Assembly: GCA_043782365.1 (NCBI GenBank)
Contig: JAYWAO010000367.1
Location: forward strand, 1-12,139
Origin: CAIWCD01 sp043782365
GTDB taxonomy: Bacteria > Myxococcota > Myxococcia > Myxococcales > 40CM-4-68-19
DNA: 12,139 nt
Direction: 5' to 3'
Shown here: positions 1 to 9,600 of the stretch, piece after piece
How the letters are laid out: each line of letters begins with the position of its first letter
How positions within the stretch are numbered: position 1 is the first letter of the stretch
Program-made: the position numbers and the translations under genes
The notes under the pieces: model-generated
The model's input: only the letters and a program-made list of their open reading frames with translations
What the model was told of the DNA's origin: nothing
Databases searched by the model: none

Positions 1-357
1 CTCGAGCACGCGGTGCCGCTGGAGATCTCGGGGGCGGGCGTCGTCATCGGCCTGCCGCGCGCGCAGACCCGCCACGGCATGCTCGCCGACCGCGACAACC
101 GCGCCGCGCTGGAGTCCGCCTTCGAGCGGGTCCTCGGCATGAAGGTGCCGCTGCTCATCAAGGAGCACGAGCCCGCGCCCACGCCCGCCGGTGAGGCGGC
201 CAACGCGCTGCGGAGCGTCGCCGCGCAGAAGCTGCAGGCCCGCTCGCAGGCGGCGGCGTCTCGCCTGGGGATGGGCCGCGAGCACCCCAACGTGAAGGCT
301 GCGCTGGAAGTGCTGGGCGGCGAGATCGAAGACGTCAAAGACCTGGGCGAGGAGTAG
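1..357 (+). CDS. dnaX: DNA polymerase III subunit gamma/tau, C-terminal fragment
   Basis: The frame is open from base 1, so this is the 3' end of a gene that starts upstream; the last 118 residues are visible. The ATP-dependent clamp-loader core is outside the window. What remains is the C-terminal part of tau, which in the family contacts the replicative polymerase and helicase. The match rests on the pattern rather than a catalytic motif: a strand-rich stretch (LEISGAGVVIGLP), a helical segment around residues 32-50, an Ala-rich link, and a tail reading HPNVKAALEVLGGEIEDVKDL, which resembles the HPxVxxALELFGG endings of many DnaX proteins. The recR gene two genes downstream fits the common dnaX-(ybaB)-recR arrangement. 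The stop is 3 bp before the next ATG, so the two are probably co-transcribed. Fairly confident, though the fragment alone is weakly diagnostic. Confidence 0.72.
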   Translation, partial: LEHAVPLEISGAGVVIGLPRAQTRHGMLADRDNRAALESAFERVLGMKVPLLIKEHEPAPTPAGEAANALRSVAAQKLQARSQAAASRLGMGREHPNVKAALEVLGGEIEDVKDLGEE

Positions 358-360
358 CCG

Positions 361-1254
361 ATGAAGATCCTTCCGCACCCGTACGATGCTTCCCGGCTCT
401 GCTGCGCGGCCCTCCTGGCGGTCGCGGCCGTCGCGCCCGCGGCACTTGCGCAGACGCTGGGCCCGGACACCAAGGTGCCCGAGAACAGCGCCGGCCAATC
501 GGCCCCCGCCGAGAAGGGCGGCGACCCCGAGGCGATGGCCAAGAAGGACCCCGCCGCCGCCGCCAAGGCCGGCACCGTGGCCACCGAGAAGCTGCTCAAG
601 GGCCTCAAGAGCGACGCGGCGGTGAAGCTCGACGCCGCGCTGCAGGCAGAGCTGGTAGCGCTCTTGCCCGAGGCCCGCCGGGGCGAGGAGTGCCCGGAGG
701 CAGCCAAGGTGCAGGAGGAGGCAGCGGGGCTGAAGGAGCGCGGCGAGGGCGCGCTCTTGATCGTCCAGATCGACAGCTGCAAGGGCGCCGCGGTGTTCGC
801 CTTCTCGCCGGGTGTGCCCGTGCGCGTCTCACGGCTGCTCGACCTCGAGCAGGGCGAGGCGCTGCAGAGCGCCCACGCGCTCAACCTCTCCAACAAGAAG
901 CGCGAAGAAGACCTGGCGCTGGTGATCCTCGCGCCCCCGCACCGCTCGTCGCTGCGGCTCCTCTTGCGCCGGGACGCCGCCTTCGCCTACCGCGAGGCCG
1001 GCGCCTTGCCCGACTTCGCCGAGGTGGGCGACTGCTCCGCCGGCGGCGAGGTGGCCGCGGGCTTCGGTGGCTACCTCAAGACCGACAAGGTGCAGCTCCT
1101 GGTGCTGCGGGTGGACGCCTCCTGCGGCGCCGGGCCGTGGGCCGCCCGCTGCGAGCGCTGGAACCTCGCCGGGGGCGCGCTCGAGCACGCGGGCGTCTGC
1201 GCGCTGCCGTCCAAGCTGGACGCGAAGTCGCTGCGCGCGGCGGGCTGGAAGTAG
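361..1254 (+). CDS. Secreted protein of unknown function between dnaX and recR
   Basis: I do not recognise this 297-residue protein. It has a clear signal peptide: a basic start, a hydrophobic stretch at residues 14-29 and an ALA|Q cleavage site after residue 30. The two cysteines at 14-15 lie within the signal peptide and do not form a lipobox. Residues 31-75 are Ala/Pro/Lys-rich and probably disordered. The mature part has exactly six cysteines (111, 140, 225, 255, 264, 280), which would suit three disulfides in the periplasm or outside the cell. The pattern ALLIVQIDSC, then FAFSPGVPVRVSRLLDL, then QLLVLRVDASC suggests repeated beta strands. The ATG is preceded by GAGGAG (349-354) at a 6-bp spacing, which supports this start. 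It lies where ybaB is usually found but is not a YbaB, being too long and exported. It is likely in one transcript with dnaX and recR. Confidence 0.8.
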   Translation: MKILPHPYDASRLCCAALLAVAAVAPAALAQTLGPDTKVPENSAGQSAPAEKGGDPEAMAKKDPAAAAKAGTVATEKLLKGLKSDAAVKLDAALQAELVALLPEARRGEECPEAAKVQEEAAGLKERGEGALLIVQIDSCKGAAVFAFSPGVPVRVSRLLDLEQGEALQSAHALNLSNKKREEDLALVILAPPHRSSLRLLLRRDAAFAYREAGALPDFAEVGDCSAGGEVAAGFGGYLKTDKVQLLVLRVDASCGAGPWAARCERWNLAGGALEHAGVCALPSKLDAKSLRAAGWK

Positions 1255-1256
1255 GA

Positions 1257-1883
1257 GTGGCCCAGGCTCCGCAGCAGGACCCGATCGCACGGCTGGCGGT
1301 GCTGCTGGCGCGGCTGCCCGGGGTGGGCGAGAAGACGGCGCAGCGGCTCGCCTTCCACATCCTCGAGTCGCCAAAAGAGTATGCGCGCGACCTCGCGGCG
1401 GCGCTGGTGGCGCTCGAGCACGACGTCCACCTCTGCTCGCGCTGCTGCAACCTCACCGCGCAGGATCCCTGCGGGCTCTGCACCGACGCGCAGCGCGACG
1501 GCCGCATCCTCTGCGTGGTCTCGACGGTGCCCGACCTGCTCGCCGTCGAGCGCACCCGCGAGTTCCGCGGCCGCTACCACGTGCTGCACGGCGCGCTCTC
1601 TCCGCTCGACGGCGTCGGCCCCGACCAGCTGCGGCTCAAGGAGCTGCTCGCCCGCCTCGGCGCCGCGCCCCAGGGCGGCACCGAGCCCGAGGTGGAGGAG
1701 GTCATCCTCTGCACCGACCCCACCGTGGAGGGCGAGGCGACCGCGCTCTACCTCACCCGCCTGCTCAAGCCGCTGGGGCTCAAGCTGACGCGGATCGCGC
1801 AGGGCGTACCGATGGGCGGCGACCTGGAGTACGCCGACCAGGTCACGCTGGCGCGGGCGCTGGCGGGCCGGCGGGAAGTGTAA
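1257..1883 (+). CDS. recR: Recombination mediator protein RecR
   Basis: RecR acts with RecF/RecO to load RecA onto SSB-coated gaps in recombinational repair. The 208-residue product is close to the usual length of about 200 and has every family landmark in order: a helix-hairpin-helix (PGVGEKTAQRLAFHIL, residues 21-36), a four-cysteine zinc finger (C60, C63, C72, C75), a Toprim domain from about 82 to 175 including CTDPTVEGEATALYL, and the C-terminal GVPMGGDLEYADQVTLARAL stretch. The GTG start is chosen because the product then begins just before the conserved DPIARL segment and GGAAG (1247-1251) lies 5 bp upstream. The same frame is open back to about 690, but that part overlaps the preceding gene and has no RecR similarity. 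A Gly/Pro/Glu-rich segment at about 136-147 is a modest Toprim insertion. The start lies 2 bp after the previous stop. Confidence 0.95.
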   Translation: MAQAPQQDPIARLAVLLARLPGVGEKTAQRLAFHILESPKEYARDLAAALVALEHDVHLCSRCCNLTAQDPCGLCTDAQRDGRILCVVSTVPDLLAVERTREFRGRYHVLHGALSPLDGVGPDQLRLKELLARLGAAPQGGTEPEVEEVILCTDPTVEGEATALYLTRLLKPLGLKLTRIAQGVPMGGDLEYADQVTLARALAGRREV

Positions 1884-1912
1884 AACCCCCGTCCCCTCAG
1901 GCATCCGCGTCC

Positions 1913-1941
1913 TTGCCGCGCCCCGGAGCCTCTGTTAGCTT
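1913..1941 (+). promoter_or_regulatory. Candidate sigma-70-type promoter of the mglBA-glt operon
   Basis: The 101-bp gap between recR and mglB is the only substantial non-coding stretch and is less G+C-rich than its surroundings. It holds TTGCCG (1913-1918) and, 17 bp on, TAGCTT (1936-1941). The latter is preceded by TG one base before it (1933-1934), giving an extended -10 pattern. A start of transcription would fall near 1948, about 36 bases before the mglB ATG. The mglB ribosome site GAGG is at 1973-1976. No clear terminator hairpin with a T-run follows recR, so read-through from recR is also possible. This is inference from sequence only. Confidence 0.45.
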
Positions 1942-1984
1942 CGGCCTTTCTCTGCCGTCCTAGCTTGCCTGCGAGGTCCAGCCG

Positions 1985-2464
1985 ATGCAGCCGCAGATGG
2001 TCATGTACGACGAGGAGTTCCAGCACATCAAGAAGGTGTGCGAGCGGCTTGGCAAAGAGGCCAACGCCAAGGTGGTGTTCCTCGTCGACAAGAACGGCCA
2101 GCTGATCGCCTCCGAGGGCGCCACCGAGAACCTCGACACCACCTCGCTCGCCTCGCTGACCGCCGGCAACATCGCGGCCACCGGCGGCCTCGCCAAGCTG
2201 ATCGGCGAGAAGGAGTTCTCGATCCTCTTCCACGAGGGCGAGAAGGACAACCTCCACATCAGCATCATCGGCGGGCGGGTGATCCTGGTGGTGATCTTCG
2301 ACGCCCGCTCCAGCCTGGGGCTGGTCCGCCTGCGGGTGAAGAAGGCCTCCGACGAACTCAACAAGATCTTCGACTCGCTGATGAAGAAGGTCCAGATGCC
2401 CGGCGCCGGCTCTCCGTTCGCGGAGATCACCGACGACGACATCGACAACCTTTTCTCCGAGTAG
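1985..2464 (+). CDS. mglB: MglB, roadblock/LC7-family GTPase-activating protein for MglA
   Basis: In M. xanthus, MglB is a homodimeric roadblock/LC7 protein that stimulates GTP hydrolysis by MglA, is enriched at the lagging pole, and so sets front-rear polarity for gliding and type IV pili motility. This product has 159 residues, the same length as I recall for the M. xanthus protein. The roadblock domain covers about residues 8-125, with the family stretches ANAKVVFLVDKNGQLIAS and LDTTSLASLTAGNIAATGGL, followed by a helix ASDELNKIFDSL. The acidic tail ending ITDDDIDNLFSE matches the M. xanthus C-terminus, which crystal structures show binding MglA. The first ATG is preferred over the ATGs at codons 5 and 7 because GAGG (1973-1976) sits 8 bp before it and the length then matches. 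The mglA gene follows after 16 bp. Confidence 0.96.
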   Translation: MQPQMVMYDEEFQHIKKVCERLGKEANAKVVFLVDKNGQLIASEGATENLDTTSLASLTAGNIAATGGLAKLIGEKEFSILFHEGEKDNLHISIIGGRVILVVIFDARSSLGLVRLRVKKASDELNKIFDSLMKKVQMPGAGSPFAEITDDDIDNLFSE

Positions 2465-2480
2465 AGAGAGGCCGCCCGGA

Positions 2481-3064
<584 letters not shown>

Positions 3065-3068
<4 letters not shown>

Positions 3069-4183
3069 CGCCCTCGCTGCCAGAGCGGCGCAGGCCGCCC
3101 GCGCCGCTCTGGGCGGCCGCTTGCCTCGCGCTCTTCGTGGCAGCGCCGCTGCGCGCGCAGGAGCCGCCCAAGCGCAAGCCGGTGCCGGTCGCCGGGGCCC
3201 CGGGCGCGCCCGCGACGGCCGCCTCGACCGTGGGCGGAGCGCAGCCTTCCCCCGCTGGGGCCGCTGCTGCAGTTCCCGCTTCCGCGCCCGCTCCGGCAGC
3301 GCCTGCTCCTCCGGCTGCTCCATCTGCCGCCGCGCCTGCGCCCGCCATCGTCGTGCCTGCCATCACGCCTCCCGCGCCGGCCGCCGAGACGTCGGCGCCG
3401 GTCGTCGCCGCGCCGCCTCCCGCTGCTGCGCCCGCTGCAGTCCAGCCTGCCGCGCAGCCGCTCGCTGCGCAGCCCCCGCCGGCGGCGTCCAATCAGGCTG
3501 ATCCTGCAGCCGTCTCCGGCGCCCCGCCCGCGAAGGCCCCTGCCCCGGGCGCTGCCGCTGCGCCCGCCGCTCCAGTCGAGGTGGCGGCGGGTCCCGGCGT
3601 CGACGAGGCGTTCGAGCTGAAGGTGAAGGCGCTCGAGGAGAACGTCAACGAGCTCAAGGAGAAGATCTTCCGCACCAAGGCGCGCCTGCTGCTCTTGCAG
3701 GAGACCGTGCTCGGCGGCGACATCACCGCGGGCGCCAAGGCGGTGCTGATCCACCGCAACGAGATGGGCAGCCAGTTCGTGCTCGAGTCGGTCAGCTACG
3801 CGCTCGACGGGGCGCCGATCTTCACCCGCGTCGACAGCGAAGGGGACCTCGACAAGAAGCAGGAGATCGAGATCTTCAACGGCCGCATCGTCCCGGGCAA
3901 CCACGCGATCAGCGTCAAGCTGCAGTACCGCGGGCATGGCTACGGCGTCTTCAGCTACCTCGAAGGCTATAAGTTCAAGGTCCAGTCCGGCTACACCTTC
4001 AACGCCGAGGGCGGGAAGGTCACCCAGATCAAGGTCGTCGGCTACGAGAAGGGCAACATCACCACCGACCTGAAGGACCGGCCGGCGGTGAAGTACGACG
4101 TCGAGGTCACGCGCGACACGGTCAAGCGCGCCTCCGCGCAGGCGGACGCGCCCGGCACGGAGGCGGGGAGCAAGCCGCAGTGA
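3065..4183 (+). CDS. Secreted Ala/Pro-linker protein with conserved C-terminal domain, probable gliding accessory
   Basis: This is a 372-residue exported protein of unproven function. It has a signal peptide with a basic start (ERRRPP), a hydrophobic core at residues 14-29 and LRA|Q cleavage after residue 31. Residues 32-178 are almost entirely Ala and Pro, a flexible spacer that could bridge periplasm or peptidoglycan. A charged helix, probably a coiled coil, follows at 180-215. Residues 217-350 form a beta-rich domain containing YRGHGYGVFSYLEGYKFKV and FNAEGGKVTQIKVVGYEKG. The GTG start shares a GTGA overlap with the mglA stop, with AAGGGG at 3057-3062. I recall relatives in myxobacteria being labelled dihydrolipoamide acetyltransferase. 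That label probably reflects only the Ala/Pro linker, since no lipoyl or catalytic domain is visible. Its position between mglA and gltD suggests a role in the envelope part of the gliding machine; this is inference. Confidence 0.85.
3158..3598 (+). other. Ala/Pro-rich low-complexity linker segment
   Basis: This segment encodes about 147 residues, mostly Ala and Pro, within the secreted protein at 3065. Its codons differ from the surroundings, with many GCT, CCT and GCA codons mixed among GCC and GCG, as expected of a fast-drifting repeat-derived spacer. No exact tandem repeat unit is obvious by eye. It separates the signal peptide from the coiled-coil and beta domain, so it probably acts as a flexible tether of variable length. 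Confidence 0.7.
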
Positions 4184-6672
4184 CGCCCGCTCGCGCACGC
4201 ACGGCCCGCCTCCTCAGGTGGCTCTCGCCGCTCGCGCTGCTCCTTGCGCAGCCCGCGCGCGCCGGGGTGGAGGAGCCCCAGCGTCCGCCGCAGCGCGGCC
4301 CTTCGGCCGAGGACGAGCTCGAGGTCGAGCGCATCGAGGCGCAGGTGAAGGCGATCGCCGATCGCCTCGCGCTGACCGAGCGTGAGTACGGCTCGGCGGA
4401 AGACCCCAGCGAGCTGCTCGAGCTGCGCCGGCGCTTCGCCGAGGCCGAGACCCAATACCTGCTCGGCGAGTATGGCAACGCCGCGGCGCTGCTCTACGAC
4501 GTCTGCGCTTCGCCCGCCTTCTTCAACGAGGAGAGCCGGCCCGACGCGCTCTACTACCTCGCCGATTCGCTCTTCCGGCAGGCCTCGTGGATCGAATCGC
4601 GCCGCTACTTCCACGAGCTGGCGCAGCTCCGCCTGCCGCGCCTCCTGCAAGACAGCCTGCTGCGGCTGATCGAGCTCTCCGACAAGGTGGGCGACCAGCA
4701 GGGCATCGAGGAGATCTTCGCCGCGCTGGTCCAGCAGGCGGGCTCCGCCGACAAGCTCAAGGCCGAGGTCGTCTACGTCCACGCCAAGTGGATGGCGCGC
4801 CGCAACGACCTCGGCGAGGACGAGCGGATCGCCCGCGCGCTGGCCGCGTTCTCGGCCATCCCCAACGACAGCGAGTTCGGCGCGCAGGCCCGCTACTTCG
4901 AGGGCGCGCTCCTGGTGCAGCGCGGGGCCCTCGCCGACGCGGCCCTGGCCTTCGCGCGCGTGCTGGCGCTGCCGCAAGTGCAGAGGGCCCCGGGGCCCGC
5001 GGAGTCGAAGGCGCCGGCGGGGCTTTCGGGCGAGGCGGCGGTGGCGGCGGCGCGGGCGCAGAAGCTCTCGAAGCTGCGCGATCTCGCCCGGCTGGCGCTC
5101 GGCCGCGTCCTCTTCGAGCAGGGCGACACCTCCGGCGCCATCGACCGCTACCAGGAGATCGACCGCGACAGTGAGAGCTTCCACGACGCGCTCTACGAGC
5201 TGTCGGCTTGCTGGCAAAAGCTGGGCGAGTTCGAGAAGGCGCTGCGCTCGACCGACCTGCTGCTCCTGCTCGTCGAGGAGTCGACCATCGCGCCCGAGGC
5301 GCGGCTGCAGCAGGCCGGGCTCGAGCTGAAGTTGAAGCGGTATGCCAAGGCGATCACCCAGTACGAGCAGATCGCCGCCGAGTACCGGCCCGTCCACCAG
5401 CGGATCCAGCAGCTCACCGAGGTGCCCGACCCCGTCGCGTATTACAACGAGCTGCTCGAGCGCGGCGAGCGCACGCTCGACACCACGCAGCTCTTGCCCG
5501 AGGTGGCGCGCAAGTTCGTCGCCGGGCGCGACGCGGGCAAGGCGCGCGAGATCATCCTCGAGCTGGTCGCGGGGCGGCAGGGCTTGGAGGAGTCGCGCGA
5601 GCTCCTCAAGCGGCTCGACCGCGCGCTGAAGGCGGGCAAGCTCGAGCTGTTCCCCACCTTGCAGGAGGGCAACGTCCGCGCGGTCGAGGTGGAGAACGCG
5701 CTCATCCGCGCCGAGGGCTCGCTGACGGGGATCGAGTCGCACCTGATCGAGGGCGTGGGCGGCCCGGGCGGCGCGCAGCTGCTCCAGGCCCGCGCGGCCC
5801 GCGCCGCGTTCGACGACAAGGTCGCGCAGCTCCCCGACACCGCGGCGGCCTTCGAGGAGCGTCGGCGGCAGTCGCTCGCCAAGGTCGCGGAGCTCGACAA
5901 GCAGGCGTTCCGGCTCGGCGTCGAGATCGACAGCTTCAACGCGCAGCTCGCCGCCGCCGAGAAGTGGCAGCGCGATTCGGCCGCCCAGCGCGCGCAGACG
6001 CTGAAGGACGCCGCGCGCAAGCCCGAGCTCGACCAGGCCGAGCGCGAGTTCGCCCGGCGCATCGAGAGCGATCGCGGCCTGGTGCACGAGCTGGAGCTGG
6101 AGCGGCAGACCATCCGCCGGGCGCTGGAGGCCTCGCGCGGGGCGGTCGCGGGTGCGGTGGCCGGCGGCGCCGCCGACGAGCGGCTGCGCGGCGAGTATCT
6201 CAAAGCGCTCGGCGCGGAGGAGGCCGCCTCCAAGATCCTCGCAGCCGGGCTGGCCGGGCCTTCGCGCGCGCTCGAAGCGCGCATCCAGGGCCTGGTGGCG
6301 CAGATCAACCAGATGCGAAGGCGGGCGGTGGCGGTGCGCTCGTCGATCCGCGACCGCGCCGCGCAGAAGCTCTCCGCGCTGCGCGGCCGCCTGCAGATCG
6401 AGGCCGAGTCGCTGGCGGGCTACGACAAGCAGGTGGGGAGCATGGAGGGCGGCACCAAGCAGCTGCTCGGGCGCATCGCCTACGAGTCGTTCGCGCGGGT
6501 GGGCCGCATCTTCTACGACCTGGTGCTCAAGGCCGACGTCGGCGTGATCGACGTGGCGTGGACGCAGAAGCGCGAGCGGACCGATTCGATCACCGCGCTC
6601 GAAGAGAAGAAGCAGCGGCAGCTGAAGGACCTCGCCGAGGAGTTCGGCGAGGTGCTCAAGGAGGTCGAGTGA
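4180..6672 (+). CDS. Periplasmic TPR and coiled-coil protein, probable gliding machinery component
   Basis: The 830-residue product has a signal peptide (basic start, hydrophobic stretch at about 14-24, ARA|G cleavage after residue 28), so it should be periplasmic. Residues 80-420 carry TPR-like helical pairs, such as AETQYLLGEYGNAAALLYDV, ARLALGRVLFEQGDTSGAID and LYELSACWQKLGEFEKALRS. An Ala/Gly-rich insert at about 268-288 interrupts them. Residues 540-760 are long charged helices, probably coiled coil. The end (768-830) includes GRIFYDLVLKADVGVIDVAW followed by a Glu/Lys helix and looks like a conserved docking segment. The GTG start overlaps the previous stop as GTGA, with GGGGAG (4165-4170) 9 bp before it. 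TPR arrays suggest a scaffold for protein contacts. It could be related to GltC, a periplasmic TPR gliding protein encoded elsewhere in M. xanthus, but I cannot establish that by eye, so no symbol is given. Confidence 0.88.
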   Translation: MTPARARTARLLRWLSPLALLLAQPARAGVEEPQRPPQRGPSAEDELEVERIEAQVKAIADRLALTEREYGSAEDPSELLELRRRFAEAETQYLLGEYGNAAALLYDVCASPAFFNEESRPDALYYLADSLFRQASWIESRRYFHELAQLRLPRLLQDSLLRLIELSDKVGDQQGIEEIFAALVQQAGSADKLKAEVVYVHAKWMARRNDLGEDERIARALAAFSAIPNDSEFGAQARYFEGALLVQRGALADAALAFARVLALPQVQRAPGPAESKAPAGLSGEAAVAAARAQKLSKLRDLARLALGRVLFEQGDTSGAIDRYQEIDRDSESFHDALYELSACWQKLGEFEKALRSTDLLLLLVEESTIAPEARLQQAGLELKLKRYAKAITQYEQIAAEYRPVHQRIQQLTEVPDPVAYYNELLERGERTLDTTQLLPEVARKFVAGRDAGKAREIILELVAGRQGLEESRELLKRLDRALKAGKLELFPTLQEGNVRAVEVENALIRAEGSLTGIESHLIEGVGGPGGAQLLQARAARAAFDDKVAQLPDTAAAFEERRRQSLAKVAELDKQAFRLGVEIDSFNAQLAAAEKWQRDSAAQRAQTLKDAARKPELDQAEREFARRIESDRGLVHELELERQTIRRALEASRGAVAGAVAGGAADERLRGEYLKALGAEEAASKILAAGLAGPSRALEARIQGLVAQINQMRRRAVAVRSSIRDRAAQKLSALRGRLQIEAESLAGYDKQVGSMEGGTKQLLGRIAYESFARVGRIFYDLVLKADVGVIDVAWTQKRERTDSITALEEKKQRQLKDLAEEFGEVLKEVE
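6658..6664 (+). promoter_or_regulatory. Strong Shine-Dalgarno site fixing the gltD start
   Basis: AAGGAGG lies 4 bp before the GTG at 6669, inside the end of the preceding gene. This matters because the gltD frame is open back to about 5208, and only the GTG at 6669 gives a product that begins with a signal peptide. The site and the GTGA overlap together decide the start. Confidence 0.75.
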
Positions 6673-9600
6673 GCGCCGCGCCGAGACACGCCGGGAGGCG
6701 CGCCGCGCTCGCCGCCGCTGCCTGCGCGCTGGTGGCCGTGCTGCTGGCGGGTCCCGCCGCGAGCGCCGACCAGCCCAAGCCCGCTGCGCAAGCCGCGGAC
6801 GGCGGGCCGGGTGGGGCGAGCCCCAAGGCCAGGCAGGGTCCGCGCACCGAGCAAGAGGAGGCCACCCCCGAGGCCACCGAGCGGGAGCTGGCCGACTTCC
6901 TCGAGGCGCACGAGCGGTGGAGCCAGCAGAACGCCGAGTTCCGGCAGGACGTCCAGCTCTTGATCGAGCGCAAGTACGACGAGCGGCGCAGCAAGATCTC
7001 CTCGGGGTTCGAGCTGCAGCTCAAGGAGCTCGAGAGCGACGAGCGGCTCCTGCGCAAGTCGGCGATCGAGCGCTTCGAGGCGTTCATCGCCCGCTACCCG
7101 GACGAGCCCCGGACCACGCCCGACGCCATGTTCCGGCTCGCGGAGCTCTACTTCGAGGCCAGCAAGGACGAGCAGCGGCTGGCCCAGAAGGAGTTCGAGG
7201 AGAAGGTCCGGCGGCTGCCGCCCGGAGAGGAGCCGCCGCCCGACGCGCCGGTCAAGTTCGACAAGAGCGTCGCGCTCTACCGCAAGCTGCTGGCGAAGTT
7301 CCCCAACTACCGCCTGGACGACGGCGTCCACTACCTGCTCGCCTACGTGCTCGAGCAGCAGGGCGAGCTCGAGGAAGCGCGCGACAACTTCGCGCAGCTG
7401 ATCCACGACTACCCGCAGAGCAAGTTCGTCCCCGAGGCGTGGATGCGCATCGGCGAGTACTGGTTCGACAACACCGGCGCCGACGCCAACGCCGCGCTCG
7501 CCAAGGCCGCCGAGGCCTACCAGCACGTCACCCAGTTTCCGGCGGGGACGCTCTACGACAAGGGCCTCTACAAGCTGGGCTGGACCTGGTACCGGCTCGA
7601 CAAGTACGACCCCGCGGTCGAGTCGTTCCTCAAGCTGATCGACACCTACGAGGCCCGCGAGAAGCAGGAGGCCGACGCGGCCGACGCGGTGGGCGCCACC
7701 GCGCGCGGCGGCGCCGCCAAGGCCAGCGGCGAGCTCCGCGAAGAGGCGCTGCAGTACACCGCCATCTCCTACGCCGACGAGGTCTGGGGCGGCGTCCCCA
7801 AGGCGAAGGAGCTGTTCGCCGCCAACAAGGGCCCGCCGCGCCGGTGGGAGTCGGAGTTCTGGCGCAAGCTGGGCGACATCTACTTCGACCAGACCAAGCA
7901 CGCGTCCGCGATCGAGTGTTATCAAATCGTCTTGTCGAAGGACCCGGCCGCGCCCTTCGCGCCGCAGCTGCAGCAGAAGATCGTCCAGGCCTACGAGCGG
8001 GACCGCGACTTCGAGAAGGCGTGGCAGGCGCGCGACGCGCTGGTCAAGCAGTTCGGCGAGGGCAGCCCCTGGTTCGAGGCCAACAAGAAGGACCCCGAGG
8101 TGCTGGCGAAGACCCGCGAGCTGATGGAGCGGTCGCTCTACGGCTCGGCCGTCTTCCACCACCAGCAGGCGCAGACCTACAAGAAGGCGCAGAAGTACGA
8201 CCTCGCGCTCAAGGAGTTCCAGGCGGCGGCGCTGGCGTACGGCACGTATCTGGATCGGTTCCCGCACGCGAAGAAGCTCTACGAGACGCGCTTCTTCCAC
8301 GCCGAGACGCTCTACAACTCGCTGCGCTTCGAGGAGGCGGCCACCGAGTACACGCGCGTGCGCGACGACAACACCGACGGCCGCTACCTGAACGAATCGG
8401 CCTACTCGGTGGTGCTCTCGCTGCAGAAGGAGATCGACCGGCTGGAGCGGTCGGGCAAGCTGGAGACCCAGCCGTTCTACAAGGCGGCCGAGCGGCCGAA
8501 GGACCTCACCCTCAAGCCGGTGGAGCTGGAGGAGCTGTGGAAGCGGCAGGTGTCGGCGGCCGACGCCTTCGTCAAGCTGATGCCCAAGGACGACAAGGCG
8601 CCGGAGCTGCTCTTCAAGACCGGCGAGACCTACTACCGCCACAACCAGTTCGAGGAAGCGCGCCGCCGCTTCAAGCTGCTGATCGACACCTACCCGGCCT
8701 CGCCCGAGACCGAGTTCGCCTCCAACCTCACCCTCGAGACCTACCTCGCCGAGCAGGACTGGCAGAAGGTGGAGCAGTTCTCCGGCGAGCGGCTCGCTGC
8801 CGGAAAGAAAGGCGGCAAGCCGCTGGAGGAGAAGCGGCGCGGCGAGCTCTCCACCATCCAACTGGGCGCGCGGTTCAAGCGGGCCACCGCGCTGATGGAC
8901 GAGAAGAAGTACGAGGAGGCGGCGAAGCTCTTCATCGCCGCGGTCGACGACGACCCGAAGGTGGAGTTCGCCGACAAGGCGCTCAACAACGCCGCCTTCT
9001 GCTACCAGCAGGCCTTCCGCTTCGAGAGCGCGATCAAGCTCTACGAGCGGCTCTTCACGCAGTACCCCCAGAGCCCGCTGGCCGACACCTCGGTCTTCCT
9101 GGTCGGCTTCTCGGCGGAGAAGGCGTTCGACTTCGACAAGGCGATCGACCGCTACGAGCTGCTGGTGGACAAGTACGTGCAGAGCCCCAAGCGGGCCGAC
9201 GCGCTCTTCAACCTCGCCCACGCGCTCGAGCGGCTGCAGCGGTATGGCGAGGCGCAGAAGGCCTACGTCCGCTACGCGCAGACCTTCCCCGACAAGGAGG
9301 ACGCCCCGGCGATGCTCTTCACGGGCGCGCTGGTGGCCGAGCGCACCAAGAACTGGAAGCAGGAGATCGCCGACCTGACGGATTATGTCCGCCGCTTCAA
9401 GCGCAATGAGAAGGAGAAGGAGCGCATCGTCCTCGCCTACCTCAAGATCGGCCTCGCCTTCCGCCAGCTAGGCGCCGACGGCTCGGCCCGCAGCGCCTTC
9501 CAGGACGCGGTCAGCGAGTACGACCTGCGCAAGCTGCAGCCGACCGATCTGGTCGCCGCGGCTGCGGCGGCCGAGTCGCGCTTCAACCTCGCAGAGCTCG

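Noticed and set aside
690..1256. N-terminal extension of recR to the first ATG in frame
   Set aside because: The extension overlaps the secreted-protein gene, is Arg/Ala/Gly noise, and would nearly double RecR length; the GTG at 1257 gives the normal protein.
4042..6087. 681-residue open frame on the minus strand
   Set aside because: It is antisense to the 830-residue TPR gene, with the same compositional artefact and no domain or ribosome-site support.
6263..6282. Short inverted repeat (GCGCGCT / AGCGCGC) that could be a hairpin
   Set aside because: It is inside a coding region, has no T-run, and short G/C-only palindromes are expected by chance at this base composition.
5208..6668. N-terminal extension of the gltD frame
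   Set aside because: It overlaps the coding sequence of the preceding gene and has no repeats or signal peptide, whereas the GTG at 6669 has a strong Shine-Dalgarno site and a signal peptide.
6513..9221. 902-residue open frame on the minus strand
   Set aside because: It lies wholly antisense to two well-supported TPR genes, is built of Leu/Glu/Val/Arg runs typical of the reverse complement of G/C-ending codons, and shows no recognisable domain.
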